From: UBA6224 sp963800205
GTDB taxonomy: Bacteria > Patescibacteriota > Saccharimonadia > Saccharimonadales > UBA4665
Direction of reading: 5' to 3'
Assembly: GCA_963800205.1 (NCBI GenBank)
Contig: CAWCZQ010000001.1
Coordinates: forward strand, 124,001 to 188,000
DNA length: 64,000 bases
Shown: positions 7,477 through 15,133 of the stretch, piece after piece
Layout of the letters: every line of letters begins with the position of its first letter
Numbering within the stretch: position 1 is the first letter of the stretch
Notes under the pieces: model-generated
Database searches by the model: none
What the model was told of the DNA's origin: nothing
What the model saw: only the letters and a program-made list of their open reading frames with translations
Made by a program: the position numbers and the translations under genes

Positions 7477-7482
7477 ATTATA
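7477..7482 (-). promoter_or_regulatory. -10 element of the C26 hydrolase gene (leaderless type)
   Basis: Consensus TATAAT, 7 bases before the ATG at 7469. No Shine-Dalgarno lies between. Confidence 0.6.
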
Positions 7483-7500
7483 TATCTATTCCGCAATAAT

Positions 7501-8568
7501 CTAACGTAGCACTTCTTTGAGCAGATCATCTTCGTCGGCTGGCTTGAGAATTTTTTTGCTTTTTATCTCATAACGCAAACCTGTGACCGGCGACTCCATG
7601 TAATCATCGTTCATAAGACCGATAAACCTCGTCAAATCCTTTTCGTCCATAATAATAATAGCCCCGTTATCGTCGGTCATAATCGGCACTCCAAGCTCTT
7701 CGGCATGATCTACCAGCGCATCCTGCGTTATGTTGCCCGGTTCGACATTTTGCAGTTTTTTGATGGCGGCCTTGTTGCCTTTGATGAGCGATTGCAAGCT
7801 GAGCCCCTCCGAGAAGCTGAGCGTGTAATTCTCTTCTATCTGGCGCACCTTATGGGCGGCGATACTGGCTTCTTTGGCGTCGTAACCAAATAGTGATTTT
7901 AGCTTCGGCTGACTGAAGACGTACATGTCTTGGTCAAGAACCAGTAAATGATTTTCGGGGCCAACCCGCAAAGCCGCATCGGCGTCAAAGGGCATAATCT
8001 TGCCGTCGCGAATCATCCAGCCGGTTTTGCCGCGAATTACCTGACTCTGTTGTAGTTGCTTAATCACGTAAAATGGCTTGTCGAATTCCGGGTGACTAAC
8101 ACGCACGAGCACGCCTTTCATGCGCTTAATGTCATGCTCTTCGTCATTAAACAGTTCTATCTCATGTTCTTGGGTTTTGAGCCAGTTCAGCACTTCCCTG
8201 GCCTTATCGACATTTTTGAGTCGCGTACGCATCAGCACATTATCTTCGGCTTCGGCATCTTCAAAATTACGCACAATCAGGCCTTTGTCGACACCCTCGA
8301 GAATGTACTCTAACAGGCCGTCGATAAAGAGGGGCTCCATTTGCTTGTCCAGCGCCTTGCTGCGCGCCGTTTTGTAGACGACGAAGTTTTTATTAAAGAA
8401 AAACAAATCGAGCTTTAAGTCATCTTTGTACTGCACGAGATTATTAGCCCATGCAAATACATCGGTTTCGTCATAATTTGCATCGTCCGCAGTTGATGCG
8501 GCCAAGATATCTGTCGGACTATTTTGTTTGGTCATTATCTTTTGTGCATCTGCCGTTTCTGTTTCCAT
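7501..8568 (-). CDS. DUF4868 (KwaB-like) protein
   Basis: 355-residue cytoplasmic protein. The region from about 190 to 345 (NHLLVLDQDMYVFSQPKL, KSLFGYDAKEASIA, then IMDEKDLTRFIGLMNDDYM) has the look of DUF4868, the domain of KwaB, the effector-like partner of the two-gene Kiwa anti-phage system. No KwaA-like four-helix membrane gene is adjacent, so a Kiwa system is not shown. The ATG at 8568 is preferred; an in-frame GTG at 8592 is possible. A 27-base element 84-110 bases upstream of that ATG recurs upstream of the next gene (8734). The domain call is from memory of the family and is moderate. Confidence 0.55.
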   Translation of the reverse strand: METETADAQKIMTKQNSPTDILAASTADDANYDETDVFAWANNLVQYKDDLKLDLFFFNKNFVVYKTARSKALDKQMEPLFIDGLLEYILEGVDKGLIVRNFEDAEAEDNVLMRTRLKNVDKAREVLNWLKTQEHEIELFNDEEHDIKRMKGVLVRVSHPEFDKPFYVIKQLQQSQVIRGKTGWMIRDGKIMPFDADAALRVGPENHLLVLDQDMYVFSQPKLKSLFGYDAKEASIAAHKVRQIEENYTLSFSEGLSLQSLIKGNKAAIKKLQNVEPGNITQDALVDHAEELGVPIMTDDNGAIIIMDEKDLTRFIGLMNDDYMESPVTGLRYEIKSKKILKPADEDDLLKEVLR

Positions 8569-8651
8569 TCTCAAAAAGCCTATCCTATCCACCCTCGCCT
8601 AGATTCGAGCAGTGTTTATGTTTACAATCGTTTACTTATTTTACTAGCCAG

Positions 8652-8678
8652 CTGCGCAAAAATCTGCTGTAAAATTCT
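8652..8678. repeat. 27-base element, copy 1 (upstream of the DUF4868 gene)
   Basis: Begins CTGCGCAAAAATCTGCT on the + strand. It matches the copy at 9324-9350 in 24 of 27 positions, same orientation. Each copy sits 84-116 bases upstream of the chosen start of a minus-strand gene, suggesting a shared regulatory site. Confidence 0.6.
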
Positions 8679-8684
8679 CTAAAA

Positions 8685-8724
8685 TAAAACTGCCCCCGCA
8701 AAGCGAGAGCAGTACGCAGTTTTG
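8685..8724 (-). terminator. probable terminator of the membrane-protein gene at 8734
   Basis: On the minus strand an AAAACTGC arm pairs with GCAGTTTT, enclosing a further stem, and is followed by TTTTATTTTA. It lies just past the stop at 8734. Confidence 0.6.
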
Positions 8725-8733
8725 TCGCTACTA

Positions 8734-9234
8734 TCAGTTTCCGTACATAGCCATGCGATTTGGTTGTTCACTACAACTACCAATTGTCACCCTCGTTACG
8801 GCTTCTGTGTCATGATTAAAGGATTGGGCGCCAAAAGCTCCTGTTTTCTTAAATTCCGCCCATGGCACAAGTACCGTGCTAGAAGAGATGGAGTCGACTT
8901 TTGTATAAAATCCGTAGCTCCCCCCAACAGAATTCAATCGCACTGTGCACCCTGTGAGAGTAGCGCTCTCATTATTGGTGAGTTTCATTCCCGTTGCCGA
9001 GGAGCGCACATCTATATCCAAGTCCTTTTTACTCTCGGCTTTTTTCTTTTCGGCCGCCACTCGCTGGGCGTTAGCGCGCGCCTGCGCTTCTACTTGTTTC
9101 GTATGTTCGTTATTTGCATGCACTACATAAGCGACGGTGCCAAGGGCAATTAACAATAGTGCAATTCCAACCACCATTGCAATAAATTTTTTGGAGAATT
9201 TTGAGTTTTGTATAGTATCAGGCTCTGTGCTCAT
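8734..9234 (-). CDS. hypothetical single-pass membrane protein
   Basis: 166-residue protein. A short cytoplasmic N-terminus is followed by one membrane helix (about 17-39, IAMVVGIALLLIALGTVAYVV), an Ala/Glu/Lys/Gln-rich helical stalk (about 45-75) and an outside domain of about 90 residues with two Cys (LTGCTVRL, IGSCSEQP) that may pair. The domain is not recognised. The ATG at 9234 is set by AAAGGAG at good spacing; an in-frame ATG at 9291 has no such site. The upstream region holds a 27-base repeat and a near-palindrome shared with the divergent psiE-like gene. Confidence 0.65.
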   Translation of the reverse strand: MSTEPDTIQNSKFSKKFIAMVVGIALLLIALGTVAYVVHANNEHTKQVEAQARANAQRVAAEKKKAESKKDLDIDVRSSATGMKLTNNESATLTGCTVRLNSVGGSYGFYTKVDSISSSTVLVPWAEFKKTGAFGAQSFNHDTEAVTRVTIGSCSEQPNRMAMYGN

Positions 9235-9323
9235 AGATTTTATCTCCTTTATGTAATCGGCAGGTAGCGACGATGCATCCTTAGCCGACAACGCATTTTA
9301 AAGTACTCTAACAATACACCTAT

Positions 9324-9350
9324 CTGCGCAAATATCTGCTATGAAATTCT
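9324..9350. repeat. 27-base element, copy 2 (upstream of the 8734 gene)
   Basis: Second copy of the element at 8652-8678 (24/27 identical). Confidence 0.6.
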
Positions 9351-9376
9351 TTTTTATCTGCATTACGTATATTCGA

Positions 9377-9400
9377 ACGTATATATGCGCGTATATACGT
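9377..9400. promoter_or_regulatory. 24-bp imperfect palindrome of ACGTATAT half-sites
   Basis: Two ACGTATATA-type arms face each other around a GCGC-like centre (one mismatched pair), with a further ACGTATA at 9365. It lies between the divergent genes starting at 9234 (-) and 9454 (+), as an operator would. Confidence 0.4.
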
Positions 9401-9440
9401 GTCTATGATTCTTCTTACATCTTGCTATGTAAGGGTTGCC

Positions 9441-9446
9441 TATACT
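9441..9446 (+). promoter_or_regulatory. -10 element of the psiE-like gene (leaderless type)
   Basis: TATACT, 7 bases before the GTG at 9454. Confidence 0.5.
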
Positions 9447-9453
9447 CTGCTCG

Positions 9454-9902
9454 GTGAAATTAGTAGTAAAACATCAAAAATTTTTTGATCAGCTTACCGT
9501 GCTGTACGCCACCGCCATACGTATCATGCTTAACGCCTTGCTGCTTATTACCATACTGGCGCTGCTGGTGGGCATCGGCAAAGCCGGCCAAGACCTCCTT
9601 TTTTCCTCGGACGCCCTCTCGAGACAGTGCTGCAAAACATGCTGCTGGACGTCGTGTTTATTGTGGCGTTACTAGAGATCACCATCACGATACTTGGTTA
9701 CCTAAAAGAGGGTCGAGTCCACGTCCGCTATATTGTCGATACCGTGCTGATCATTATGCTCAACGAAATTGTCAGCATGTGGTTTAAGGAGCCGAAATTA
9801 ACCTACTCGGTTAGTCTAGCGGTTATGGTGGCTACCCTTGCCGCCGTCCGTATAACTGTCACCCGCTACGCCCCCAAAGAAGGCGATTTCATTAGCGATT
9901 AA
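9454..9902 (+). pseudogene. PsiE-family membrane protein, frameshifted
   Basis: The first part (from GTG 9454) encodes FDQLTVLYATAIRIMLNAL and a helix. The rest, in another frame from about 9620, encodes VLQNMLLDVVFIVALLEI, ITILGYLKEGRVHVRYIVD and TVLIIMLNEIVSMWF, a clear match to the phosphate-starvation-inducible PsiE family (four helices, about 135-150 residues). Removing two bases in the CTCTC run at 9615-9620 joins the frames. It is either a recent pseudogene or a consensus error. It overlaps the convergent glyS gene by 11 bases. The function of PsiE is poorly known. Confidence 0.85.
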
Positions 9903-11199
9903 TGGCACTCAAGACAGAATCTATGTTGATTCTTTCTTGTTCGGTGGTGTCGCGATTGCGGACGGTGACTGTATTATCCTGCAGTGTGTCGAAGTCGATA
10001 GTGACGCAGTATGGCGTACCAATCTCATCTTGGCGGCGGTAACGCTTACCAATGTTACCGTTGTCATCCCACATGACGTTGCCGAGCTCTTTTTTGAGTA
10101 TGTCGTAGACTTCTTTAGCCTTCTCGACAAGCTCTGGTTTATTCTTGAGCAGTGGCGAAACCGCTACGCGGACCGGCGCCAAGTGCCCTGGCAGCTTCAG
10201 GAACACGCGCTTCTCGCCATTAACTTCATCCTCGGTATAAGCGGCGGTCAGCACGGCCATAATAGCTCGCTCAACGCCAAAGCTTGGCTCGATGACATGC
10301 GGCACAAATGGTGCGCCGCCATCCTTTGGCCGATACTCCATGCTCTTGCCTGAAGCGCGCTGTATGTTGCTGAGGTCGAAGTCGGTTCGGTACGCCAAGC
10401 CCAGCAGCTCTTCTCTGCCAATCGGGAAGTCGAATTCGAAGTCGACGGTGCGCTTGCTATAGTGGGCCCTGTCATCTTCAGGTACCTCCAGCTCGTGTAC
10501 CATGTCTTTTGGCAAACCTAGTGCATCGCACCACTTATGTACTCGCTTAATCCACTCTTCGAAAGAAGTTTCCCACTGGTCTGGATGCACAAAGTATTCA
10601 ATCTCCATTTGCTCAAACTCACGAGAACGGAAGACGAAGTCGCGCGGGCTGATTTCGTTACGAAACGCCTTGCCCTGCTGTGCGATACCGAACGGTAAAT
10701 CCGGGTAAAAACTATCTACAACGTTTTTGAAATTAGTGAAGATACCCTGCGCTGTCTCTGGTCGCAAGAAACTGACACTTGATTCATCAGCTACCGGACC
10801 GACGTGTGTCTGGAACATCATGTTAAACGCCCGAGCTTCTCCGAAGCTATCAGTTTTGCCGCAGGTCGGGCATTTGTTGGGGTCGTCCAGTTTGTCGGCA
10901 CGGTGCCGAGCATGACAGTTGCTACATTCCACCAGCGGGTCGGTGAAAGTTTCGGTGTGGCCGCTGGCCTGCCAGACCTTTTGGTTCATCAAAATAGCCG
11001 CATCAACGCCGTACATATTACTGGCATCGTCAACAAACATCTTCCACCATAGATCCATGACGTTCCGCTTCAGCTGCACGCCGAGCGGACCGTAGTCCCA
11101 GGTACCACTGAGGCCGCCATACACATCACTACCCTGGTAGACGAAGCCGCGGCGTTTACACAAACTGACAATGTCTTCGAGTTTTACTTCTTTGCTCAT
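9892..11199 (-). CDS. glyS: glycyl-tRNA synthetase, single-chain (alpha2) type
   Basis: 435-residue class II synthetase that charges tRNA-Gly in the cytoplasm. Motif 1 region around GVDAAILMNQKVWQASGH; a zinc site from CSNCHARH and CPTCGKTD; motif 2 FRNEISPRDFVFRSREFEQ; motif 3 region PSFGVERAIMAVL; C-terminal anticodon-binding domain from about 340. It is the homodimeric type, not the bacterial alpha/beta GlyQS. The start at 11199 (MSKEVKLED) has TGgTATAAT ending 9 bases upstream; the frame could extend to 11235 but that would include the promoter. Monocistronic; its 3' end overlaps the psiE-like gene. Confidence 0.97.
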   Translation of the reverse strand: MSKEVKLEDIVSLCKRRGFVYQGSDVYGGLSGTWDYGPLGVQLKRNVMDLWWKMFVDDASNMYGVDAAILMNQKVWQASGHTETFTDPLVECSNCHARHRADKLDDPNKCPTCGKTDSFGEARAFNMMFQTHVGPVADESSVSFLRPETAQGIFTNFKNVVDSFYPDLPFGIAQQGKAFRNEISPRDFVFRSREFEQMEIEYFVHPDQWETSFEEWIKRVHKWCDALGLPKDMVHELEVPEDDRAHYSKRTVDFEFDFPIGREELLGLAYRTDFDLSNIQRASGKSMEYRPKDGGAPFVPHVIEPSFGVERAIMAVLTAAYTEDEVNGEKRVFLKLPGHLAPVRVAVSPLLKNKPELVEKAKEVYDILKKELGNVMWDDNGNIGKRYRRQDEIGTPYCVTIDFDTLQDNTVTVRNRDTTEQERINIDSVLSAINR

Positions 11200-11208
11200 A
11201 TTGGTGGC

Positions 11209-11214
11209 ATTATA
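11209..11214 (-). promoter_or_regulatory. -10 element of glyS
   Basis: TATAAT with extended TGg, 9 bases before the ATG at 11199. Confidence 0.6.
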
Positions 11215-11258
11215 CCAAAGAAGTCGCCCGGCCACTTCATCGGAGTTTATGGGGAGCG

Positions 11259-12536
11259 TTACGGGTGTGAGTCTGTAGCTGTATCTTCCGGTGGTTCTTC
11301 CACCGGTACGAATAGCTCCTCAAGTTGGGCTTTCTCTTCTTCGCTTTTTCGGGTTGCTTCGTGCGGCGTAAAGAAAATACTGCCTACCATCATCAGAATA
11401 GTCGTAGCCATGACAACATAAAACAAGATGCCTTCGTCAAAGTTAGCTATCTGCAAGTCCTGGGGAATTCGGTAAAACAACACAATGGTGACCAAACCGC
11501 GCGGCGCATAAAACAGCTCCGGTAGCACGTGTCGAGTCATAAATAAGCGAAGATAGAGATATCGAACCAAGAACAGCGCCAATACAATACTGGTCCCGAC
11601 CAAGATGACGTTATGGTTGCCTAGCATTCGGACGTCGATGGTGTAGCCAAACAACGTAAAGAAAAAAGTTCGCACCAAAAAGGCTGATTCTGCTGTCAGA
11701 GCTTTAAACGAATATGCCGCCTCACCCACTACCTGATTAGGTAAAAACCGTTCGGCTAAGCGGTGGTGGACTTTGTGCCAGTTGTTGATAATTAAGCCAA
11801 ACACCAACACAACTAACAGTGACGGCATATGCAAACTGTGGCCAGCACCATACAGCAACAGCAGCGAGGCAAACATCAAATATACTTTGATGTTTATTTT
11901 GACCCATGTCAGTAGCAGTAGCAGCAGTATCGAAGCCAGTACCGACGCCACCACCGCAAACACTATCCCAGCGACGGTAATAAATGATGAATGTACAGTA
12001 AAAACTTCGTCGGCAATAAGGTAGTTAAACAGCAGTATCCCGATAATGTCAGAGAGTGCCGATTCGTAGGTCAGGAACTCGCGTTTTACTTCACTGAGGC
12101 TATGGATACTCGATGCCACTATTGAGCTACTTATGATAGAAAGCGGCACAGCATACACCAAGCTTACTAACCATGATTGCTCGAGAGCATAGTGTACAAT
12201 TGCCGCAATACTGGACAAAGAGAGTACCAACACAAACAGCGATGACGCGGCAGCATTTCGTATGAGCGTCAACTTTTCGCGAGAAACATTAATGTCCAAC
12301 CCGGCTTCAAGCAAAATTAGTATAAGCCCGAAGATGCCAATAAACTCGATCGCCTGATCTGGCAGCGGCACGTAGACGCCATAGTGCATCAACACTTCCC
12401 GAATGCCGATGCCGAGAAATAGCAAAAATAATACGGTCGGTATCCGTGTTTTTTCGCTAATAAGCGAAAAAACGTACGACAAGATAACTAAGCCGCACAA
12501 AATCATAATAATGGTATAGACACTGAGGCCTAGCAT
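11259..12536 (-). CDS. cation/proton antiporter (CPA family)
   Basis: 425-residue integral membrane protein with about 12 helices, of the monovalent cation:proton antiporter (NhaP/Kef-like) superfamily. Landmarks: GLILILLEAGLDINVS (helix 3-4 region), the acidic pair region TYESALSDIIGI where transport Asp/Glu residues are expected, and a charged hydrophilic C-tail of about 40 residues. It exchanges Na+ or K+ for H+ across the membrane; ion choice is not decided by sequence. TGgTAAAAT ends 6 bases before the ATG, so the mRNA is predicted leaderless. It lies 32 bases past recO, yet has its own promoter. Confidence 0.88.
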   Translation of the reverse strand: MLGLSVYTIIMILCGLVILSYVFSLISEKTRIPTVLFLLFLGIGIREVLMHYGVYVPLPDQAIEFIGIFGLILILLEAGLDINVSREKLTLIRNAAASSLFVLVLSLSSIAAIVHYALEQSWLVSLVYAVPLSIISSSIVASSIHSLSEVKREFLTYESALSDIIGILLFNYLIADEVFTVHSSFITVAGIVFAVVASVLASILLLLLLTWVKINIKVYLMFASLLLLYGAGHSLHMPSLLVVLVFGLIINNWHKVHHRLAERFLPNQVVGEAAYSFKALTAESAFLVRTFFFTLFGYTIDVRMLGNHNVILVGTSIVLALFLVRYLYLRLFMTRHVLPELFYAPRGLVTIVLFYRIPQDLQIANFDEGILFYVVMATTILMMVGSIFFTPHEATRKSEEEKAQLEELFVPVEEPPEDTATDSHP

Positions 12537-12542
12537 GCACGT

Positions 12543-12548
12543 ATTTTA
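12543..12548 (-). promoter_or_regulatory. -10 element of the antiporter gene (leaderless type)
   Basis: TAAAAT with extended TGg, 6 bases before the ATG at 12536. Confidence 0.5.
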
Positions 12549-12568
12549 CCATTAGCGTCTTGATGACG

Positions 12569-13258
12569 TTAGTAGCTGTACTGTTGCTGGAACGACACAA
12601 TCAATTCTTCGATAGCGGCCAACACCCTATCGACATCTCGAATACTGGCCAACTGCTTGGGGCTAGCCGTACTAAACAGCAGCCGCAGCATTTTTATGTG
12701 CGATGCATTGAACCGGCCGTTTTCGCTCAATACAAAAGACATACTTTCGATATCAAAGCCATACCGTTTATCTGCCTGGAGCTTGGTGTCAGTGGTATCT
12801 CGCTGCAAATTTGGGCTAATGCCGCCCTGCCGCAACAACTGGGCGCTAAACCAGGCATGAATGAGTTCGAGCGAAATAGTCGCATCATCAAGCGACGCAA
12901 AGGTCTCCTGCATGAGTCCAAAATATTGGGGCTCTGCTTCGTCTTCGGTGGCTTTGTCTAATCGCTTGAGTAGTTCATAGCCCAGCTGCACTCTATCGAG
13001 ATGCGCTACAATCGCTCCATAGTGTTTGAGCAAACGAGTGCTGACCAGTGTTCCAATCTCTCCCCTGCCCTTGATAAACGTGATGGAGCTCACGCTAAAC
13101 AACTCAATACCGCCAGCCAATTTAGACTTAGCCCGGCGCACCCCTTTGGCCATTAACCGTATCTTGCCATGATCGGGTGTCAGCAGCGTGATTATCCGGT
13201 CAGCCTCCCCATAATTTATACGGGACAATATTATTCCTTGAGTAACAAGTTGATTCAT
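12569..13258 (-). CDS. recO: DNA repair protein RecO
   Basis: 229-residue RecO, which helps RecR load RecA on SSB-coated DNA and anneals strands. The N-terminal OB fold is clear: TQGIILSRINYGEADRIITLLT, then GKIRLMAKGVRRAKSKLAGG, followed by the helical C-terminal domain. The zinc-finger Cys residues of some RecO proteins are absent. The start codon overlaps the stop of the receiver-like gene upstream (ATGA), so translation is coupled to it. It forms the end of a kinase-like/receiver-like/recO unit. Confidence 0.93.
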   Translation of the reverse strand: MNQLVTQGIILSRINYGEADRIITLLTPDHGKIRLMAKGVRRAKSKLAGGIELFSVSSITFIKGRGEIGTLVSTRLLKHYGAIVAHLDRVQLGYELLKRLDKATEDEAEPQYFGLMQETFASLDDATISLELIHAWFSAQLLRQGGISPNLQRDTTDTKLQADKRYGFDIESMSFVLSENGRFNASHIKMLRLLFSTASPKQLASIRDVDRVLAAIEELIVSFQQQYSY

Positions 13259-13644
13259 TTGGGTTGCAACGAATGTTCGTCGATAGCTTTCAGTAAGGTC
13301 TGCAAAGACGTATTAGGTTTATAAAAATACTCGGCGATGCCGAGTTGTTTGGCTACACTAGTGCTATTTGTTGAGCCAAAAAAGGCAGCAGGAACATGAC
13401 TATGGACTATTATTGGCACCGCCTGCCAATCTGCATAGGATCGAAACTCGTACAAAAATTCGACACCACTGTGAGCCACCAATTGTAGTTCAAGCACCAC
13501 TATATCAGGGCAGATTTCATCAGCCGAGAGGATGGCAGATTGTGCTGTCGCACAGGTGTGCACATGATGCCCTGCCGACGTGAGTGCCCGGTGATATGTT
13601 TGGCCAAGTACTCGATTTGGCTCTATAAGGAGAACCTGAGCCAT
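13255..13644 (-). CDS. receiver-like protein with Glu at the phosphorylation site
   Basis: 129-residue stand-alone CheY-like fold. The first strand is VLLIEPNRVLGQTY, where the usual acidic pair is reduced to Glu8. The phosphoacceptor strand reads DIVVLELQLVAHSG, so Glu52 stands where Asp is expected, and the conserved Lys survives in YKPNTS. It therefore probably cannot be phosphorylated and may mimic the active state; that is inference. It starts 2 bases after the stop of the kinase-like gene and overlaps recO by 4 bases, so all three are co-expressed. No output domain. Confidence 0.75.
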   Translation of the reverse strand: MAQVLLIEPNRVLGQTYHRALTSAGHHVHTCATAQSAILSADEICPDIVVLELQLVAHSGVEFLYEFRSYADWQAVPIIVHSHVPAAFFGSTNSTSVAKQLGIAEYFYKPNTSLQTLLKAIDEHSLQPK

Positions 13645-13646
13645 AC

Positions 13647-14372
13647 TTACACGAGCTGCAACTGCGGATTAGGTTGTAGTATAGTGGCCAAGCCACGGAG
13701 ATTCTGGTGTCGAGAGGTGGTTAGTTGGGATTGCATGGCGTGCAAGATCGCATCAGCGACAAAGATTCCAGCTCCGCTACTCGGCGATAAGTGAGTAAGT
13801 GGCTGTCGAGCATGGCCGTGAAGTTTGCGCCCCTGACGCAGTGTTTGAGCACTGAGATGTTCAGCATTGCAATACACACCGGCCACAACGCCATAGCGGC
13901 AACGATGAGCCGAAAGCTGGAGTCGTAATTGTGGCGAATCCGACGCCGGCAACGCTTCGATAAGTGCATATCCGAGACTCACCAGGGCCGCCTGCAGTCC
14001 TTGTCGGTGCGCCATGACGGGTCCAAATTTGCCGTCTACTTGTAGATCAAGCCTGACATCATACGCCCGTGCCAAGGGCATCAGCTCTGCACCAGCATCA
14101 TACAAGACAGATGAAACCGACACCGGCTCGGTGGCAAAGAGATTTTCAGGGTCTCCGGCAAGTTGGACGCCCAAAATATAATTGTCGAGGAGTTTTAGGG
14201 CTCCCTCAGCTGTCGTACTAATAGACGGCAAGGCATTGAAAGAGGTCATGTCGCCAAGTTCTGCCTGACGAGCAATCTGGAGAAAAGGCAATTTCAGCTG
14301 TTCTGCCAACGAAAGCAGAAGTTGCTGCGATAGAACCGGCGCTGGATGTGAATCCGTAGTGGTTTGCGCCAC
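13647..14372 (-). CDS. degenerate histidine-kinase-like protein
   Basis: 241-residue soluble protein. Residues 18-40 (LLLSLAEQLKLPFLQIARQ) resemble a kinase dimerisation/H-box helix in which Glu24 falls where the phospho-His should be. The rest resembles a GHKL ATPase domain: LQAALVSLGYALIEAL in the N-box position without the Asn, and SSGAGIFVADAILHAM in the G2-box position. Catalysis looks lost. No sensor or membrane part. A GTG start is used, with GAGAGGG upstream, behind a TGtTATACT element at 14404-14409. It is adjacent to and in phase with the receiver-like gene and recO. Confidence 0.6.
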   Translation of the reverse strand: MAQTTTDSHPAPVLSQQLLLSLAEQLKLPFLQIARQAELGDMTSFNALPSISTTAEGALKLLDNYILGVQLAGDPENLFATEPVSVSSVLYDAGAELMPLARAYDVRLDLQVDGKFGPVMAHRQGLQAALVSLGYALIEALPASDSPQLRLQLSAHRCRYGVVAGVYCNAEHLSAQTLRQGRKLHGHARQPLTHLSPSSGAGIFVADAILHAMQSQLTTSRHQNLRGLATILQPNPQLQLV

Positions 14373-14403
14373 GCTGTTACCCTCTCTTATCTGTTACAGG
14401 TTC

Positions 14404-14409
14404 AGTATA
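14404..14409 (-). promoter_or_regulatory. -10 element of the kinase-like/receiver-like/recO unit
   Basis: TATACT with extended TGt. Predicted leader of about 25 bases with a Shine-Dalgarno. Confidence 0.5.
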
Positions 14410-14430
14410 ACAGTTTTTTGTTCGGGTAAG

Positions 14431-15105
14431 CTACGGCGAGAAAGAAATATTGGGCAAAATATTCTTATTGAAGTCTGCTAAGGCTGAGTCAGATTCCGTC
14501 CATATCTCGAGAGCGTTAGCTCGGAGCGGCAAGACAATCAAGGTTCCCTGCTTGTTGTTGGTAAGTGTACCGGTAACTTTAGAACCAACCACGCTCGGTA
14601 CTTTAGGCAATTTGTAAGCACTGATTTTAGTGGTTCCGTCTTGAGCAGCTGAAGTATATTCTGACATTATGTCGGCATAGCTTTCGCCACTGACGCGAAT
14701 GCGGAGGGCAAACACTGAATTCTCGGCTTGCGCATCCGGCACGGTTCCTTTGGCAAAGTAGCCGTCGACATAGGGTGCGGAGTCGGTGTGACTAATCACA
14801 TAGGCACTCCAAGTTTTAGGATACTTCAGTATCACACTTCCGAACGCAGAAGGACCGACATAGGTGCGGAATGGACTCTTCGACTCTTCGGCAAATTGTT
14901 TATCCTTGAGAATGGATGTATCTTGCTTGGCCTGTTCGACTGCAGCAGCAACTTTTTGGTCGCTATTATTTTTGTAGTCCTGACGCTCACTAAAGGCCCA
15001 GTAGCCAAAACCAAGCGCACCAACCAGCAACATGCTCAGCAAAACGAGGACTACCACGAGGGCGGCTGAGCCTTCTTGCGAGTGTCTAGTTTTCATACTG
15101 CTCAT
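14431..15105 (-). CDS. single-pass membrane protein with pilin-like N-terminus
   Basis: 224-residue protein. After a short charged N-terminus (KTRHSQEGSAALVVVLVLL) comes one long hydrophobic helix (about residues 13-38), then a helical stalk (EQAKQDTSILKDKQFAEE) and an outside domain of about 150 residues ending NKNILPNISFSP. The helix after a Gly resembles pilin/pseudopilin or PilX-like N-termini, but no clear prepilin peptidase site is seen. The outside domain (ILKYPKTWSAYV...) recalls PsbP-like lipoprotein folds. The ATG at 15105 is used; 15096 is possible. It lies downstream of the methyltransferase gene in the xse operon. Confidence 0.6.
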   Translation of the reverse strand: MSSMKTRHSQEGSAALVVVLVLLSMLLVGALGFGYWAFSERQDYKNNSDQKVAAAVEQAKQDTSILKDKQFAEESKSPFRTYVGPSAFGSVILKYPKTWSAYVISHTDSAPYVDGYFAKGTVPDAQAENSVFALRIRVSGESYADIMSEYTSAAQDGTTKISAYKLPKVPSVVGSKVTGTLTNNKQGTLIVLPLRANALEIWTESDSALADFNKNILPNISFSP

Positions 15106-15133
15106 GGTAAACCAATCACCTGCCCCTGACAAG

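Noticed and set aside
7501..9234. A complete Kiwa (KwaA/KwaB) defence system
   Set aside because: The neighbour at 8734 has one membrane helix and an outside domain, not the several-helix KwaA layout.
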